In this document: one piece after another, positions 14,626 through 24,213 of the stretch | Numbering within the stretch: the first letter of the stretch is position 1 | How the letters are laid out: the number at the start of each line of letters is the position of its first letter | NCBI GenBank assembly: GCA_937860145.1 | Contig: CALMBF010000079.1 | Coordinates: 1 to 64,000 of the forward strand | Direction: 5' to 3' | Source: an uncultured Geobacter sp. | Lineage (GTDB): Bacteria > Desulfobacterota > Desulfuromonadia > Geobacterales > DSM-12255 | DNA: 64,000 nt | Notes under the pieces: generated by a model | Database searches by the model: none | Seen by the model: only the letters and a program-made list of their open reading frames with translations | Told to the model about the DNA's origin: nothing | Position numbers and translations under genes: made by a program

Positions 14626-15408
14626 TCACCTCCCCGGGGTGACCTCCTGCCCGGCCCCGACCCGGCCGACCCGAAGGGCAAGGGGCCACCAGACGGTCCG
14701 GGGCGTCGCGGGATCGTCCCAGGCAGCCGCCAGTTCCGGGCCGACCAGCTCCAGGGGGTTCACCCCGGCCTGGCGCTCGTACTCCTTCACCGCCGACCAG
14801 GTCCCCAGGTAGCCGACCAGGTGTTCCAGGTCCCACGTCACCTCCATGGCGAAGGAGGGGGGAGCGATCTCCGGAAAGGGGAACGGCACCGTGGCATACC
14901 CTTCGTCCACGTAGCGGCGCTCCGGGGGCCAGTAGGGGCCGATGACCTCGTGGTAGAAGCGGGAGACCACGGCGTCGGCAGCCCCCTCCACCCGCACCTC
15001 GCCGTAGGAGATGGCCGCCAGGACCCCGCCGGGGCGGGTCACCCGCTCCGCCTCGGCGTAGAAGCGGTCGAACTCGAACCAGTGGAGCGCCTGGGCCACC
15101 ACGATCAGGTCGATGCTCGCCGGTGCGAGCCCGGACTCCTCGGCCGGGGCGACGGCGTAATCGACCCGCTCGTGGGGGATGGCGTTGGCGATCTGCTCCC
15201 GGCTGGGGTCGGTGGCCACCACCCGGGCGTACCGCTCCGCCAGGGCAACGGCGGCCTGGCCGTTGCCGCAGCCGCAGTCCCAGGCCAGATCGTGTCCCGC
15301 CGTCAGGGAGGCGAGCCAGGCGAAGAGCTCCGCCGGATAGGTGGGGCGGTAGCGGGTGTAGGCCGCGGCACGGCCGGAAAAGTGGTCCTTGAAAGTGGTG
15401 CTTTTCAT
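14626..15408 (-). CDS. Class I SAM-dependent methyltransferase
   Basis: A 260-residue protein; ATG 15408 follows GGGAGG. The Rossmann motif I LAWDCGCGNGQAAVALAE (~40-57), an acidic residue before ATDPSREQIANA (motif II) and DLIVVAQALHWFEFDRFYAEAERVTRPGG (motifs IV-V) place it in the Methyltransf_11 group, similar to yeast trans-aconitate methyltransferase-like proteins. The substrate is unknown. The C-terminal ~25 residues are Gly/Arg-rich and may be an extension caused by loss of the original stop. It follows the aminotransferase-like gene by about 30 nt on the same strand, so the two probably form an operon. Confidence 0.85.
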   Translation of the reverse strand: MKSTTFKDHFSGRAAAYTRYRPTYPAELFAWLASLTAGHDLAWDCGCGNGQAAVALAERYARVVATDPSREQIANAIPHERVDYAVAPAEESGLAPASIDLIVVAQALHWFEFDRFYAEAERVTRPGGVLAAISYGEVRVEGAADAVVSRFYHEVIGPYWPPERRYVDEGYATVPFPFPEIAPPSFAMEVTWDLEHLVGYLGTWSAVKEYERQAGVNPLELVGPELAAAWDDPATPRTVWWPLALRVGRVGAGQEVTPGR

Positions 15409-15440
15409 GACGCCTCCCTGGTCAGGGACTGCTCCCTGCT

Positions 15441-16589
15441 TCACAACGTCTCCATTCCCTTTTTCATCCGCTCCAGGGCCTCCTCAAGGAGAGAGCGGCA
15501 ACAGCCGAAGTTCAGGCGCACGAACCCGGGGGCGCCGAAATCGGCCCCGTCGGAGAGCCCGATACCCGCCTCCTCGAAGAAGCGGCCGGGGTCCTCGAGC
15601 CCCGCAGGGCGGGTGTCGATCCACGCCAGGTAGGTCGCCTCCACGTGGGTGGTGACCAGGCCGGGGATGGCGCTGATCCGTGCGGCCACCAGGTCCCGGT
15701 TCCCCCGCAGGTAGGCGAGGAGAGCCTGCCGCCACCCCTCCCCATGGCGGTAGGCGGCCTCCGCGGCCGTGTAGCCGAGGAGGTTCACGTGGGGGACGAT
15801 CCTCCCCATGGCCCGGGTGAAGCCCCGGCGCAGGACGGGGTCGCTGATCACGGCAAAGGAGCACCCCAGGCCGGGGATGTTGTAGGTCTTGCTCGGGGCC
15901 AGGAGGGTGATGGTGCGCCGGCAGGTCTCGGGGGAGAGGGTGGCGATGGGGGTGTGCCCCCTCCCCTCGTCCAGGATCAGGCCGGCATGGATGTCGTCGG
16001 AGCCGATCACCAGGTCGTGGCGCTCGGCAAAGGCGGCCACCAGCGCCAGCTCCTCCCGGGTCCAGGCCCGCCCCACCGGGTTGTGGGGGGAGCAGAGGAG
16101 GAGCATCCTGGTCCGGGGGGTGACCCCCCTCTCCAGCCCCTCCAGGTCGACGGTCCACCGCCCGCCGTCCAGCTGCAGGGGGACCCGCACCGTAGTCCGG
16201 CCGGTGAGGGTCGGCGCCGACATGAAGGGGGGATAGACCGGGGTGAAGGTGAGCACCTCGTCCCCCTCCTCCCCTACCCCCCTGCAGAGGACGTTCAGGC
16301 CGCAGACCAGGCCGGGGAGCCAGACGAGCCACTCCGGCGCGACCCGCCAGGCAAAGTCCCGCTCCAGGTGCTCCAGCACCGCCTCCACCAGCCCCGCCGG
16401 GGGGTGGGTGTAGCCGAACACCCCGTGGGAGACCCGCTCGTGCAGGGCCCGGATGACCGCCGGCGGCGAGCGGAAGTCCATGTCCGCCACCCAGAGGGGG
16501 ATGATGTCCCGTCCCCCGTACCTGTCCCACTTCTCGCTCCCGGTCCCCCTCCGGTCCACGGGTGTGTCGAAATCATACGGTTCTGTCAT
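15441..16589 (-). CDS. MalY/PatB family pyridoxal-phosphate enzyme (cystathionine beta-lyase type)
   Basis: A 382-residue fold-type I PLP enzyme. N-terminal YDFDTPVDRRGTGSEKWD and IIPLWVADMDFRSPP are hallmarks of the MalY/PatB group. CSPHNPVGRAWT binds the cofactor, SDDIHAGLIL contacts the pyridine ring, and the PLP-binding Lys lies in LLAPSKTYNIPGLGCSF. Family members cleave C-S bonds of cystathionine or cysteine conjugates. ATG 16589 is preferred: a GTG three codons upstream abuts the GGAGGGG ribosome site. The gene leads a probable operon with the downstream methyltransferase. Confidence 0.9.
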   Translation of the reverse strand: MTEPYDFDTPVDRRGTGSEKWDRYGGRDIIPLWVADMDFRSPPAVIRALHERVSHGVFGYTHPPAGLVEAVLEHLERDFAWRVAPEWLVWLPGLVCGLNVLCRGVGEEGDEVLTFTPVYPPFMSAPTLTGRTTVRVPLQLDGGRWTVDLEGLERGVTPRTRMLLLCSPHNPVGRAWTREELALVAAFAERHDLVIGSDDIHAGLILDEGRGHTPIATLSPETCRRTITLLAPSKTYNIPGLGCSFAVISDPVLRRGFTRAMGRIVPHVNLLGYTAAEAAYRHGEGWRQALLAYLRGNRDLVAARISAIPGLVTTHVEATYLAWIDTRPAGLEDPGRFFEEAGIGLSDGADFGAPGFVRLNFGCCRSLLEEALERMKKGMETL

Positions 16590-16698
16590 GGCCTGCACCC
16601 CTCCCCCTCTCTCCCCGATTCCCGCACACTATACCCGAAGACGGGGAGAAAGGCCATGGTGCGCAGAGATGCGGACAGGGAGGGGTGCCACCTTCACG

Positions 16699-16728
16699 TT
16701 GACGTCCGTTCACCCCCGGTGTTATGCT
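16699..16728 (+). promoter_or_regulatory. Promoter of the moxR operon
   Basis: TTGACG at 16699-16704 and TATGCT at 16723-16728 are 18 nt apart, with transcription expected near 16735, about 40 nt before the moxR start. Confidence 0.55.
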
Positions 16729-16772
16729 CATCCGGTAGTGACTCCACGCTGCAGCTGTACACAAGGAGCGCC

Positions 16773-17696
16773 ATGAACCCCATCGGCCGCATCATCCCCA
16801 CGGTGGTTGACAACTTCCTCCCGGGCAAGGAGGTGCCGATCCGCCTCACCCTCATCTCCCTCCTCTCGGGGGGGCACCTGCTGGTCGAGGATATCCCCGG
16901 CCTGGGGAAGACGACCCTGGCCCTCACCATGGCGGCAACCCTGGGGCTCTCCTTCGGCCGGGTCCAGTGCACCAGCGACCTGCTCCCCTCGGACATCACC
17001 GGCCTGACCGTCTTTGACCGTGATTCGGGGCAGTTCCGCCTGGTGAAGGGACCGGTGTTCAACAACATCCTCCTTGTGGACGAGATCAACCGGGCCATGC
17101 CCAAGACCCAGAGCGCCCTCCTGGAAGCGATGGAGGAGCGGCGGGTGACCATCGACGGGATCACCTACCCCCTGCCGGAACCGTTCATGGTCATCGCCAC
17201 CCAGAACCCGGCCGAGCAGGCGGGGACCTTCCCCCTCCCCGAATCCCAGCTGGACCGCTTCCTGATCCGCACCGGCATCGGCTACCCGCCGCCGGCCATC
17301 GAGAAGGAGATCATCCGCTCCGGGAGCAACCGGGAGACCATCCGTGCCATCCAGCCGCTGGTGAACGCCGAGGAGATCCTGTCCGACATCTCCCAGGCGG
17401 CAGGGGTCTACCTGTCGGAAAAGCTGACCGATTACCTCCACGCCATCCTGGAGGCGAGCCGCTCCCACCCCCTCATCCAGACCGGCATCTCCACCCGGGG
17501 GGGGATCTGCCTGGCCGACGCCGCCAGGGCCAGGGCGTTCCTGGCCGGTCGGGAGTACGTCATCCCGGAGGATATCATCGAACTGGCGGTCCCCGTCACC
17601 GCCCACCGGATCCTGCTGCGGGATGAACACGAAGGCCTAGACAAGGAGGGGGTATTAACGTCCCTGCTCGAAAGCATACCGGTCCCCCTGTCATAA
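16773..17696 (+). CDS. MoxR family AAA+ ATPase
   Basis: A 307-residue AAA+ protein; ATG 16773 has AAGGAG a few bases upstream. Walker A is IPGLGKTT (residues ~41-48), Walker B is ILLVDEINRAMPKTQSALLEAMEE (~97-120), the sensor 1 region is VIATQNPAEQ and a C-terminal lid domain follows. MoxR proteins act as chaperone-like ATPases, usually with DUF58/VWA partners. The two downstream genes encode exactly such partners (DUF58 and a transglutaminase-like protein), giving the classic moxR-DUF58-TgpA operon with envelope-related roles. Confidence 0.93.
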   Translation: MNPIGRIIPTVVDNFLPGKEVPIRLTLISLLSGGHLLVEDIPGLGKTTLALTMAATLGLSFGRVQCTSDLLPSDITGLTVFDRDSGQFRLVKGPVFNNILLVDEINRAMPKTQSALLEAMEERRVTIDGITYPLPEPFMVIATQNPAEQAGTFPLPESQLDRFLIRTGIGYPPPAIEKEIIRSGSNRETIRAIQPLVNAEEILSDISQAAGVYLSEKLTDYLHAILEASRSHPLIQTGISTRGGICLADAARARAFLAGREYVIPEDIIELAVPVTAHRILLRDEHEGLDKEGVLTSLLESIPVPLS

Positions 17697-17698
17697 GG

Positions 17699-18556
17699 GT
17701 GACCGTCGCCGGGGGGGTGTATGTCCTCCTGACGATCCTCCTCGGCTTTGCCGCGGTCAACACCGGCAACAACCTCCTCTTCCTCATCGATGCCGCCATG
17801 CTCGGCTTCATGAGCATAAGCGGCATCATCGGTCTGGGGAATATCCGCAACCTGCGGCTGACCGTGGATTTCCCCGACGAGATCTACGCCGGCATCCCGA
17901 CCCAGCTCGCCGTCACCCTCCGCCGCACGGGGGGGTTCTTCCCCTCCTACCTGCTGGACCTCATCCTCTGCGGCACGGTCGTCCCCTTCCCGGTGCTTCG
18001 CCGCGAGGGGGAGGGGAGCTCCCACCTGATGGTCACCTTCGACCGCCGGGGCCGGGGGGAGATCGACACCCCCTACGTCTCCTCCCCCTTCCCCATCGGC
18101 TTTTTCGTCCGGAGCATGCCGCTCCCCGTGGAGGCAGGCTTCACCGTCTTCCCCGCCCCCCGCCAGCCCGGGGCCGAAACGGTTGCCACCGGCCGCAGGA
18201 ACAGGGGGGAGCGGGAGCTCCCCCGGCCGGGGAGCGGCGGCGACCTGTACAGCATCGACGACTACACCGGGAGGGAGTCCCTGCGCCAGATCCACTGGCG
18301 CCTCTCCGCCCGCCACGACACCCTCAAGGTGAAGCAGTTCGCCGCATCCGGCGCCGAGCCGGTGGTGATCGACCTTGCCAGCCTCCCGGGGGAGACGGAG
18401 GCCCGCCTCGGCACGGCCACCTACCTGGTCAACCGCCTGCACCGCCTCGGCCGCCCCGTCGGGCTGAAGATCGGCGACCGCGTCATCGCGCCGGCCCTCG
18501 GCCGGCCGCACCGCCTGCACCTGCTCCGGGAGCTTGCCCTCCATGATACCCCTTAG
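17699..18556 (+). CDS. DUF58 domain-containing membrane protein
   Basis: A 285-residue protein with two N-terminal helices (VYVLLTILLGFAAVNTGNNLLFLI and AAMLGFMSISGIIGL), then a soluble part with the DUF58 signature GDLYSIDDYTGRESLRQIHWRLSARHDTLKVKQF (~185-220). The GTG at 17699 lacks a ribosome site. Family members usually start with '(P)xIRxTxxG', and the in-frame upstream sequence encodes ...PPVIRVTVAGG, so the true start may lie earlier, within moxR (open to 17627; for example an ATT at 17654 after GGAGGGGG). It overlaps the following gene by 14 nt. Confidence 0.88.
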   Translation: MTVAGGVYVLLTILLGFAAVNTGNNLLFLIDAAMLGFMSISGIIGLGNIRNLRLTVDFPDEIYAGIPTQLAVTLRRTGGFFPSYLLDLILCGTVVPFPVLRREGEGSSHLMVTFDRRGRGEIDTPYVSSPFPIGFFVRSMPLPVEAGFTVFPAPRQPGAETVATGRRNRGERELPRPGSGGDLYSIDDYTGRESLRQIHWRLSARHDTLKVKQFAASGAEPVVIDLASLPGETEARLGTATYLVNRLHRLGRPVGLKIGDRVIAPALGRPHRLHLLRELALHDTP

Positions 18557-20486
18557 CGCCATCCTCACCCTTCTCGTCTACGGGGTCGCCCTCACCGGCC
18601 TCCTCCCCCTGGCCCCCCACCTGGAGCGGCTCCCCCTGGCCGTTGCCACCGCAGCGTTCTGCTGGGGGGTGTATGCCGACCGGCGGGAAGCCTGGCTGGG
18701 GGGGCTCGGCGCCACCCTCCTGGCGATGGCCGGCTCCGCCTGGTACCTGGTGCAGATCGACCGGCAGAACGTGGCCGCCCCCATGGTGAGCATTGCCGTG
18801 CTCCTCCTCGCCGTCCGTTTCGTCACGGCCAAGTCCCGGCGCAACCACCTGCAGATCATGGCCCTCTCCCTCTTCTGCCTGGCTGCCTCATCCCTCTACG
18901 GCCTCTCCCCCTACTTCCTCGCCTTCCTCCTGGTCCAGCTGCTGCTGGTGGCCGTCGCCCTGGTCTTCCTTACCTTCTACGGACGCGACCAGCGCTTCAG
19001 CATCCGGCGGGCCGACCTCGGACCGCTGGTGCGGACGGCCCTGGCCATCCCCCTGGGGACGCTGCCGCTGATGGTCCTCTTCTTTTTCATCCTCCCCCGC
19101 ACCCAGTTCCCCCTCTGGAACTTCCTGGCCCGGGGAGGGAGCGACCGCCCCGGGGTCAGCGACACCCTGCAGCCGGGGGACAAATCCTCCATCGCCACCG
19201 GGGGCGGGGTGGTCTTCCGCGCCTCCCTGCCAAAGCTTCCGCCGGGCCGGCTCTACTGGCGCTGCATGGTCCTGAACACGTTTGACGGCACGAACTGGAA
19301 ACGGCTCCCCCCACCGCCGGAAAGCATGATGGTCCAGGCACGCGGCCTGACGGAGCAGACCATATTCCTCGAACCGGGGCAGACCCCGTACTACCCCGGG
19401 CTGGACATACCGATGCAGCTGGAGGTGGTCAGGGGGTCGCGGACCGCGGACAGCCTGTTCCAGCCCCACTACCGGGGGGGGGCCAGGCTGAAATACCGGA
19501 TGCAATCGGCGCTGGAACTGCCGCCCCAGCTGGGCAAGAAGACGAGGATCGAGCGGAGCTTCTACACCGCCCTCCCCCCGGCGATCCCGGCGAAGCTGGC
19601 ACGGGCAGGGAGGGAGCTGGCACGGAACGCGGCAAGCGACCGGGAGAAGCTCGACCGGCTGGAGAAGCTGTTCCTCGACTCCCGCCTCAGGTACGGCACC
19701 ACGGGGCTCCCCACCGGTCCGGGGGCCATGGAGGAGTTCCTCTTCACCACGAAAAAGGGGCACTGCGAGCTGTTTGCCTCGACCTTCGCCCTGCTGCTGC
19801 GCATCGCCGGCGTTCCGGCACGGCTGGTCGGGGGGTACCTGGGAGGGGAGTACAACGATGTCGGCGGGTACTACCTGGTCACGGCGGACAGGGCGCACAT
19901 CTGGGTGGAGGCATGGCTGGAGGGGAGCGGCTGGGTCCGCGTCGACCCGAGCCGCCTGACCGAGGGCTTCGGGGAGACTGTCGAGGGGCGCCGCGGTTCG
20001 CTGCACTCACCCTTCGCCCTCTACCTCGATGCGCTCAACTACTACTGGAACTCGGCGGTCATCAACTACGACCTGGAGCGGCAGGTCTCCCTGGTCACCA
20101 CCGCCGGATCCAGCCTGAAGCAGCTCTCCCTCCCCAGGCTCCCGCTCCGGACGCTGCTCATCTACGCCCTCCCCCTCCTCCTGGCTGCGGGGATTGTCGC
20201 GCTGGTACGGAGGAGACCCCTCTCCCCCGAGGAGCGGATCCTGCGCCGGCTCCGCAGGCTGCTGCGCCGCCGGTACGGGACGGAGATCCCCCCGTGCGGC
20301 GGCGGGTTGCAGAGTGCGGTGGCCCCCCTGGGGGAGCCGGAACTGGAGAGGTTCGTGGAGATCTACTCCGCCGTCGTGTACCGCGACTGCTCCCTGAGCA
20401 ACGAGGAGCTGCAGGAGCTGCGGAAGATACTGGCAAGGCTGGAGAGAAGGGAGAGGGTGCGGCCGATGGATCAGGGGAAGGGATGA
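18543..20486 (+). CDS. TgpA-type transglutaminase-like membrane protein (DUF3488/transglutaminase)
   Basis: A 647-residue protein. The N-terminal ~190 residues contain about six membrane helices (DUF3488), followed by a periplasmic transglutaminase-like domain with the triad Cys in KKGHCELFAS (~407), His in TADRAHIWVEAWL (~451) and Asp in WVRVDPS (~467). One more helix (LLIYALPLLLAAGIVALV, ~540) and a cytoplasmic tail with a DUF4129-like Arg-rich segment follow. The ATG at 18543 is inside the DUF58 gene; a TTG three codons earlier is less likely. Homologues are essential or envelope-associated in some proteobacteria. Confidence 0.92.
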   Translation: MIPLSAILTLLVYGVALTGLLPLAPHLERLPLAVATAAFCWGVYADRREAWLGGLGATLLAMAGSAWYLVQIDRQNVAAPMVSIAVLLLAVRFVTAKSRRNHLQIMALSLFCLAASSLYGLSPYFLAFLLVQLLLVAVALVFLTFYGRDQRFSIRRADLGPLVRTALAIPLGTLPLMVLFFFILPRTQFPLWNFLARGGSDRPGVSDTLQPGDKSSIATGGGVVFRASLPKLPPGRLYWRCMVLNTFDGTNWKRLPPPPESMMVQARGLTEQTIFLEPGQTPYYPGLDIPMQLEVVRGSRTADSLFQPHYRGGARLKYRMQSALELPPQLGKKTRIERSFYTALPPAIPAKLARAGRELARNAASDREKLDRLEKLFLDSRLRYGTTGLPTGPGAMEEFLFTTKKGHCELFASTFALLLRIAGVPARLVGGYLGGEYNDVGGYYLVTADRAHIWVEAWLEGSGWVRVDPSRLTEGFGETVEGRRGSLHSPFALYLDALNYYWNSAVINYDLERQVSLVTTAGSSLKQLSLPRLPLRTLLIYALPLLLAAGIVALVRRRPLSPEERILRRLRRLLRRRYGTEIPPCGGGLQSAVAPLGEPELERFVEIYSAVVYRDCSLSNEELQELRKILARLERRERVRPMDQGKG

Positions 20487-20493
20487 AGGGGGC

Positions 20494-21585
20494 TCACCCC
20501 CCCCAGTCCGGGGAGCCGGCATCACCCTCGGCAACCCCCTCCCGCACCCACTCCTCCAGCAGCGTATAGGTGACTGCGAGGATGACCGGCCCGATGAAGA
20601 GGCCGACGATGCCGAAGGCCATCAGGCCGCCGATGACGCCGGCGAAGATGAGGAGCAGCGGGATGTCGGCACCCCGCTTGATGAGGAGCGGGCGGATGAA
20701 GTTGTCGATGGTGCTGACCACCAGGGTCCAGGCCACCATCCCCCCGCCCCAGACGGTCTCGCCGCTCCAGAAGAGCCAGATGCAGACCGGGATGAGCACC
20801 GGCCACGGCCCGACCTGCGCCAGACAGAGCATGAAGGTGGCCGCCGTGAGGATGGAGACCGCCGGCACCCCGGCCAGGGCCATGCCGGCCCCGCCGAGGA
20901 GCGCCTGGACCAGTGCGGTCACCACGATCCCCAGGGCCACCCCGCGCACGGCCCGCGCCGCATGGAGGGCGATATCCACCCCCTGCTGCCCCGCCAGCCT
21001 CCCGGCAAACATGCAGACCCCTTACGCCGCGCTCTCCCCCCTGCTGTAAAGGATCGCCGCAATGATCACCGTGAGGAAGAAGTGCAGCGCCATCATTCCC
21101 ATGCTCCCCGCCTGGGCGACAACCCAGCCGAGGAACCTGGTGCCGTAGGGGGCGAGGCGGGAGGAGATCTCCTCCGGGGACATGGCAGCCACCTGGCGCC
21201 ACTTGTCGGCAAGCTTCGCACCCGCCAGCGGCAGGTCGTGCAACCAGTCGGGCGGGGGGGGGATAGTAACCGCATGGGGCGACCGCAACAGCCCGGCGAT
21301 GTCGCCGGCCCGTTCGACAATGGCGCTGATGGCGAGGGCAAAGGGGATGATGAAGAGGAGGAGGAGCACCATGGTCATGAGGACAACCGCCAGGGGGCGG
21401 CTCCCCTTGAGCCGCTCCTGCATCAGAAGAAACTGGGGCCAGGTGGCGATGACGATCATGGCGGCCCAGATCGTGGAGGTGAGGAACGGCTGCATGATCC
21501 ATACGCTGGCGGCGACCAGGCTGCCGATGCAGAGGACGACCAGCATGGTGCGGGTGAGCTCTTTGGGCTGGGGGACGGGGGTCAC
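20494..21585 (-). pseudogene. AI-2E/PerM family permease interrupted by an in-frame stop
   Basis: The GTG start at 21585 follows AAAGGA. The first part (to 21022, 187 codons) ends ...LHFFLTVIIAAILYSRGESAA and then meets TAA; the same frame continues GVCMFAGRLAGQQG and through the C-terminal half (20494-21012), including FDNFIRPLLIKRG-type sequence (STIDNFIRPLLIKRGADIPLLLIFAGVIGG) typical of the family. Eight hydrophobic segments are visible in all. AI-2E permeases are inner-membrane exporters, some acting as Na+/H+ antiporters. The single TAA may derive from CAA or GAA; otherwise the reading frame is intact, so decay is recent, or the base is an error. It converges with the transglutaminase gene, 7 nt away. 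Confidence 0.85.
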
Positions 21586-21611
21586 GGCTGTGGTCCTTTC
21601 GGCGCGATGAC

Positions 21612-21878
21612 TCACTGGCGCGGAGGCTGCTCCGCCCTGCAGTAACGGCAGGGGGTCTCCAGCCACTTGATCCATTCGCCGCAGCTGCTGCAGCGCCGGA
21701 AGTGCCCTTCGACCTCTTTCAGCGGCTTTTCGAACCAGACGACCATGACGAAGATGGGAAACAGTGCGGAGAGCAGCGCCCAGACGACAAAATTCCGCCC
21801 CCGGTTTGCCGCCATGATGCCGCCGATAATACCGAAAATCACCGGTACGAGGAACACGAGCATTGCCGGTTTAATCAT
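21612..21878 (-). CDS. Small membrane protein with C-terminal zinc ribbon
   Basis: An 88-residue protein with two N-terminal hydrophobic segments (MLVFLVPVIFGIIGGIMA and VVWALLSALFPIFVMVVW), then CSSCGEWIKWLETPCRYC, two CxxC pairs that should bind one zinc ion. Proteins with this layout are common and uncharacterised. It lies just upstream of the AI-2E permease gene on the same strand (26-nt gap) and may be co-transcribed with it. Confidence 0.75.
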   Translation of the reverse strand: MIKPAMLVFLVPVIFGIIGGIMAANRGRNFVVWALLSALFPIFVMVVWFEKPLKEVEGHFRRCSSCGEWIKWLETPCRYCRAEQPPRQ

Positions 21879-21932
21879 CTCTCCCCCTCCTGGGCTGGCT
21901 GAGTGAAGGGAGCAGCATACCCAAGCGACCGG

Positions 21933-22112
21933 TTAATTGCAATCATCTTTCCAGAGACACTGAGCTTGGCCGCAGGTTGCCGACCTGCCGGTATCGAAAC
22001 AGGCATCGTTCCCTTCGGACCGCTGGATCGCCTGCACCAGTTCCGCCTTCTTCATGGTGCCGGCCTTGACCCCTCTCTCCCTGGCAATCGCCTTGATCTC
22101 CTGCATGTTCAT
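21933..22112 (-). CDS. Small SAP/Rho-N-type protein (59 aa)
   Basis: The sequence MNMQEIKAIARERGVKAG, then MKKAELVQAIQRSEGN, is a SAP/Rho N-terminal type helix-extended-helix motif. It is followed by a cysteine-containing tail (CFDTGRSATCGQAQCLWKDDCN, Cys spaced to suggest a small metal site). SAP-type motifs bind nucleic acid. Two ATGs occur three codons apart; GAGGGGG lies upstream. It is independent of its neighbours. The assignment rests on motif resemblance only. Confidence 0.7.
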   Translation of the reverse strand: MNMQEIKAIARERGVKAGTMKKAELVQAIQRSEGNDACFDTGRSATCGQAQCLWKDDCN

Positions 22113-22262
22113 GTATGAATACCCCCTCTCTTCTCCAGTCTGACCGAATAAATACCAGCTAATGATAACAGGTCATCGGCAGGGTGCAACCGTCCGCAAC
22201 TTCGCACTCGACAAATTCAGACTTTTCCAATATATTTCCGCATACTGTATACAAAAATTATA

Positions 22263-22370
22263 GGCTCAGGGCTCAGGGCTCAGGGCTCCGGGCTCGGGAT
22301 AAAGGCTGATAGTCTCTTGACGCACTTGCCCCGAGCCATAAGCCCCGAACCCCGAGCCGATTCGACTGAA
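22263..22370. repeat. GGGCTCA tandem repeats with complementary copies (dispersed Geobacter-type element)
   Basis: GGCTCAGG is repeated about four times (22263-22298, last units degenerate to GGCTCCGGGCTCGGG), and ~40 nt later the complementary form CCCCGAGCC...GCCCCGAACCCCGAGCC occurs (22328-22360). The two halves could pair as a long hairpin in the leader of the fumarase gene. A related GGTTCAGGCTCGGGGCGTGGGGCTT lies at about 43964. Confidence 0.5.
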
Positions 22371-22383
22371 AGGAGAATCATCG

Positions 22384-24009
22384 ATGTCCACCAAGCCGTT
22401 CGTCTACCAGGACCCCTACCCCCTGGGGAAAGACCAGACCAAGTACCGCAAGATCGAGGGTTCGGAGAAGTATGTCACCGTGGAGCAGTTTGCCGGCAAG
22501 GATGTGGTCCGGGTCTGCCCCGAGGCGCTGACCATCCTCGCCAACGAGGCGATGCGCGATGTCTCCTTCCTCCTCCGCCCCGAACACAACGAGTCGGTGG
22601 CCAAGATCCTCCGCGACCCGGAAGCATCCCAGAACGACAAGGGTGTCGCCCTAGCATTCCTGCGCAACGCCGAGATCGCCGCCAACTTCGAGCTCCCCAT
22701 CTGCCAGGACACCGGCACCGCGACGATCGTGGCCAAGAAGGGGCAGCAGGTCTGGACCGGCGGCAGTGACGAGGAGTTTCTCTCCAAGGGGGTCTACAAG
22801 ACCTACACCGAAGAGAACCTCCGCTACTCCCAGACCGTGGCCCTGGATATGTACGAGGAGATCAACACCGGCACCAACCTCCCCGCCCAGATCGACATCC
22901 AGGCCGTGGACGGCGACTACTACAAGTTCCTCTTCATGGCCAAAGGGGGGGGCTCGGCCAACAAGACCTCCCTGTTCCAGGAGACCAAGGCGCTCCTCAA
23001 CCCCGACTCCCTGGTGAAGTTCCTGGTCGGCAAGATGAAGTACCTGGGCACCGCCGCCTGCCCCCCCTACCATATCGCCATCGTTGTCGGCGGCACCTCA
23101 GCCGATGCCTGCATGAAGGCGGTCAAGCTCGCCTCGGCCAAGTACCTTGACGAACTCCCCACCAAGGGGAACGAGCACGGCCAGGCCTTCCGCGACCTGG
23201 AACTGGAGCAGAAACTGCTGGAAGAGGCCTACAAGCTCGGCATTGGCGCCCAGTTCGGCGGCAAGTACTTCGCCCACGACGTGCGGGTCATCCGTCTCCC
23301 CCGCCACGGCGCCTCCTGCCCCGTGGGGATGGCGGTATCCTGCTCCGCCGACCGGAACATCAAGGCGAAGATCACCAAGGAGGGGCTCTTCGTCGAGGAG
23401 ATGGACCGCAACCCGGGCCGTCTCATCCCCGATCAGTACCGGGGCAAGCACGAGCACGGCGTGAAGATCGACCTGAACCAGCCGATGAAGGATATCCTGG
23501 CCGAACTCTCCAAGCACCCGGTCTCCACGCCGCTCCTCCTGAACGGCACCATCGTGGTCGGCCGCGACATCGCCCACGCCAAGTTCAAGGAGATCCTGGA
23601 CAGCGGCAAACCGCTCCCCGACTACCTGAAGAACCACCCGATCTACTACGCCGGCCCGGCCAAGACCCCGAAAGGGAAGGCTTCCGGTTCCTTCGGCCCC
23701 ACCACCGCCGGCCGGATGGACTCCTACGTCGACCTCCTCCAGGCAAACGGCGGCTCCATGATCATGATCGCCAAGGGGAACCGGAGCCAGCAGGTCACCG
23801 ACGCCTGCAAGAAGCACGGCGGCTTCTACCTCGGTTCCATCGGCGGCCCGGCCGCTGTCCTGGCCGAGGAGAACATCAAGAAGGTGGAGTGTATCGACTT
23901 CCCCGAACTGGGGATGGAGGCGGTCTGGAAGATCGAAGTGGAAAACTTCCCGGCCTTCATCCTGGTGGATGACAAGGGGAACGACTTCTTCAAGCAGCTC
24001 GGCCTGTAA
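22384..24009 (+). CDS. Class I (iron-sulfur) fumarate hydratase
   Basis: A 541-residue enzyme interconverting fumarate and L-malate in the TCA cycle. The N-terminal alpha-domain contains [18 protein letters not shown] (a [4Fe-4S] Cys), [20 protein letters not shown] and [20 protein letters not shown]; a second family Cys lies in [19 protein letters not shown]. The C-terminal beta-domain includes [13 protein letters not shown] and [16 protein letters not shown]. The length matches FumA/FumB-type enzymes. AAAGGAG precedes the ATG, and a strong bidirectional terminator follows. It complements the FrdCAB complex encoded 23 kb away in the same window. Confidence 0.95.
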   Translation: MSTKPFVYQDPYPLGKDQTKYRKIEGSEKYVTVEQFAGKDVVRVCPEALTILANEAMRDVSFLLRPEHNESVAKILRDPEASQNDKGVALAFLRNAEIAANFELPICQDTGTATIVAKKGQQVWTGGSDEEFLSKGVYKTYTEENLRYSQTVALDMYEEINTGTNLPAQIDIQAVDGDYYKFLFMAKGGGSANKTSLFQETKALLNPDSLVKFLVGKMKYLGTAACPPYHIAIVVGGTSADACMKAVKLASAKYLDELPTKGNEHGQAFRDLELEQKLLEEAYKLGIGAQFGGKYFAHDVRVIRLPRHGASCPVGMAVSCSADRNIKAKITKEGLFVEEMDRNPGRLIPDQYRGKHEHGVKIDLNQPMKDILAELSKHPVSTPLLLNGTIVVGRDIAHAKFKEILDSGKPLPDYLKNHPIYYAGPAKTPKGKASGSFGPTTAGRMDSYVDLLQANGGSMIMIAKGNRSQQVTDACKKHGGFYLGSIGGPAAVLAEENIKKVECIDFPELGMEAVWKIEVENFPAFILVDDKGNDFFKQLGL

Positions 24010-24011
24010 CC

Positions 24012-24059
24012 CCGGCACGAAAAAGCCCCCGGCAGACCGCCGGGGGCTTTTTCGTGCCG
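24012..24059. terminator. Strong terminator after fumarase
   Basis: CGGCACGAAAAAGCCCCCGG, the central C and loop, and the complementary GCCGGGGGCTTTTTCGTGCCG form a stem of about 20 bp, with A and T tracts placed for termination in both directions. Confidence 0.9.
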
Positions 24060-24213
24060 CACGGGGATCCGGGCCGCTGCGGTTTGACTCTCCCCGTCGT
24101 TTGCTCTACAACGGCCCGGTCACGACCGCTTCCCTGCCGGCTCAGGACAGGGAGCGATCACCCCCCGGGTTTCCCCCTTCAGGCGACAATCCTCCCACAG
24201 GAAAGGAACCGAC

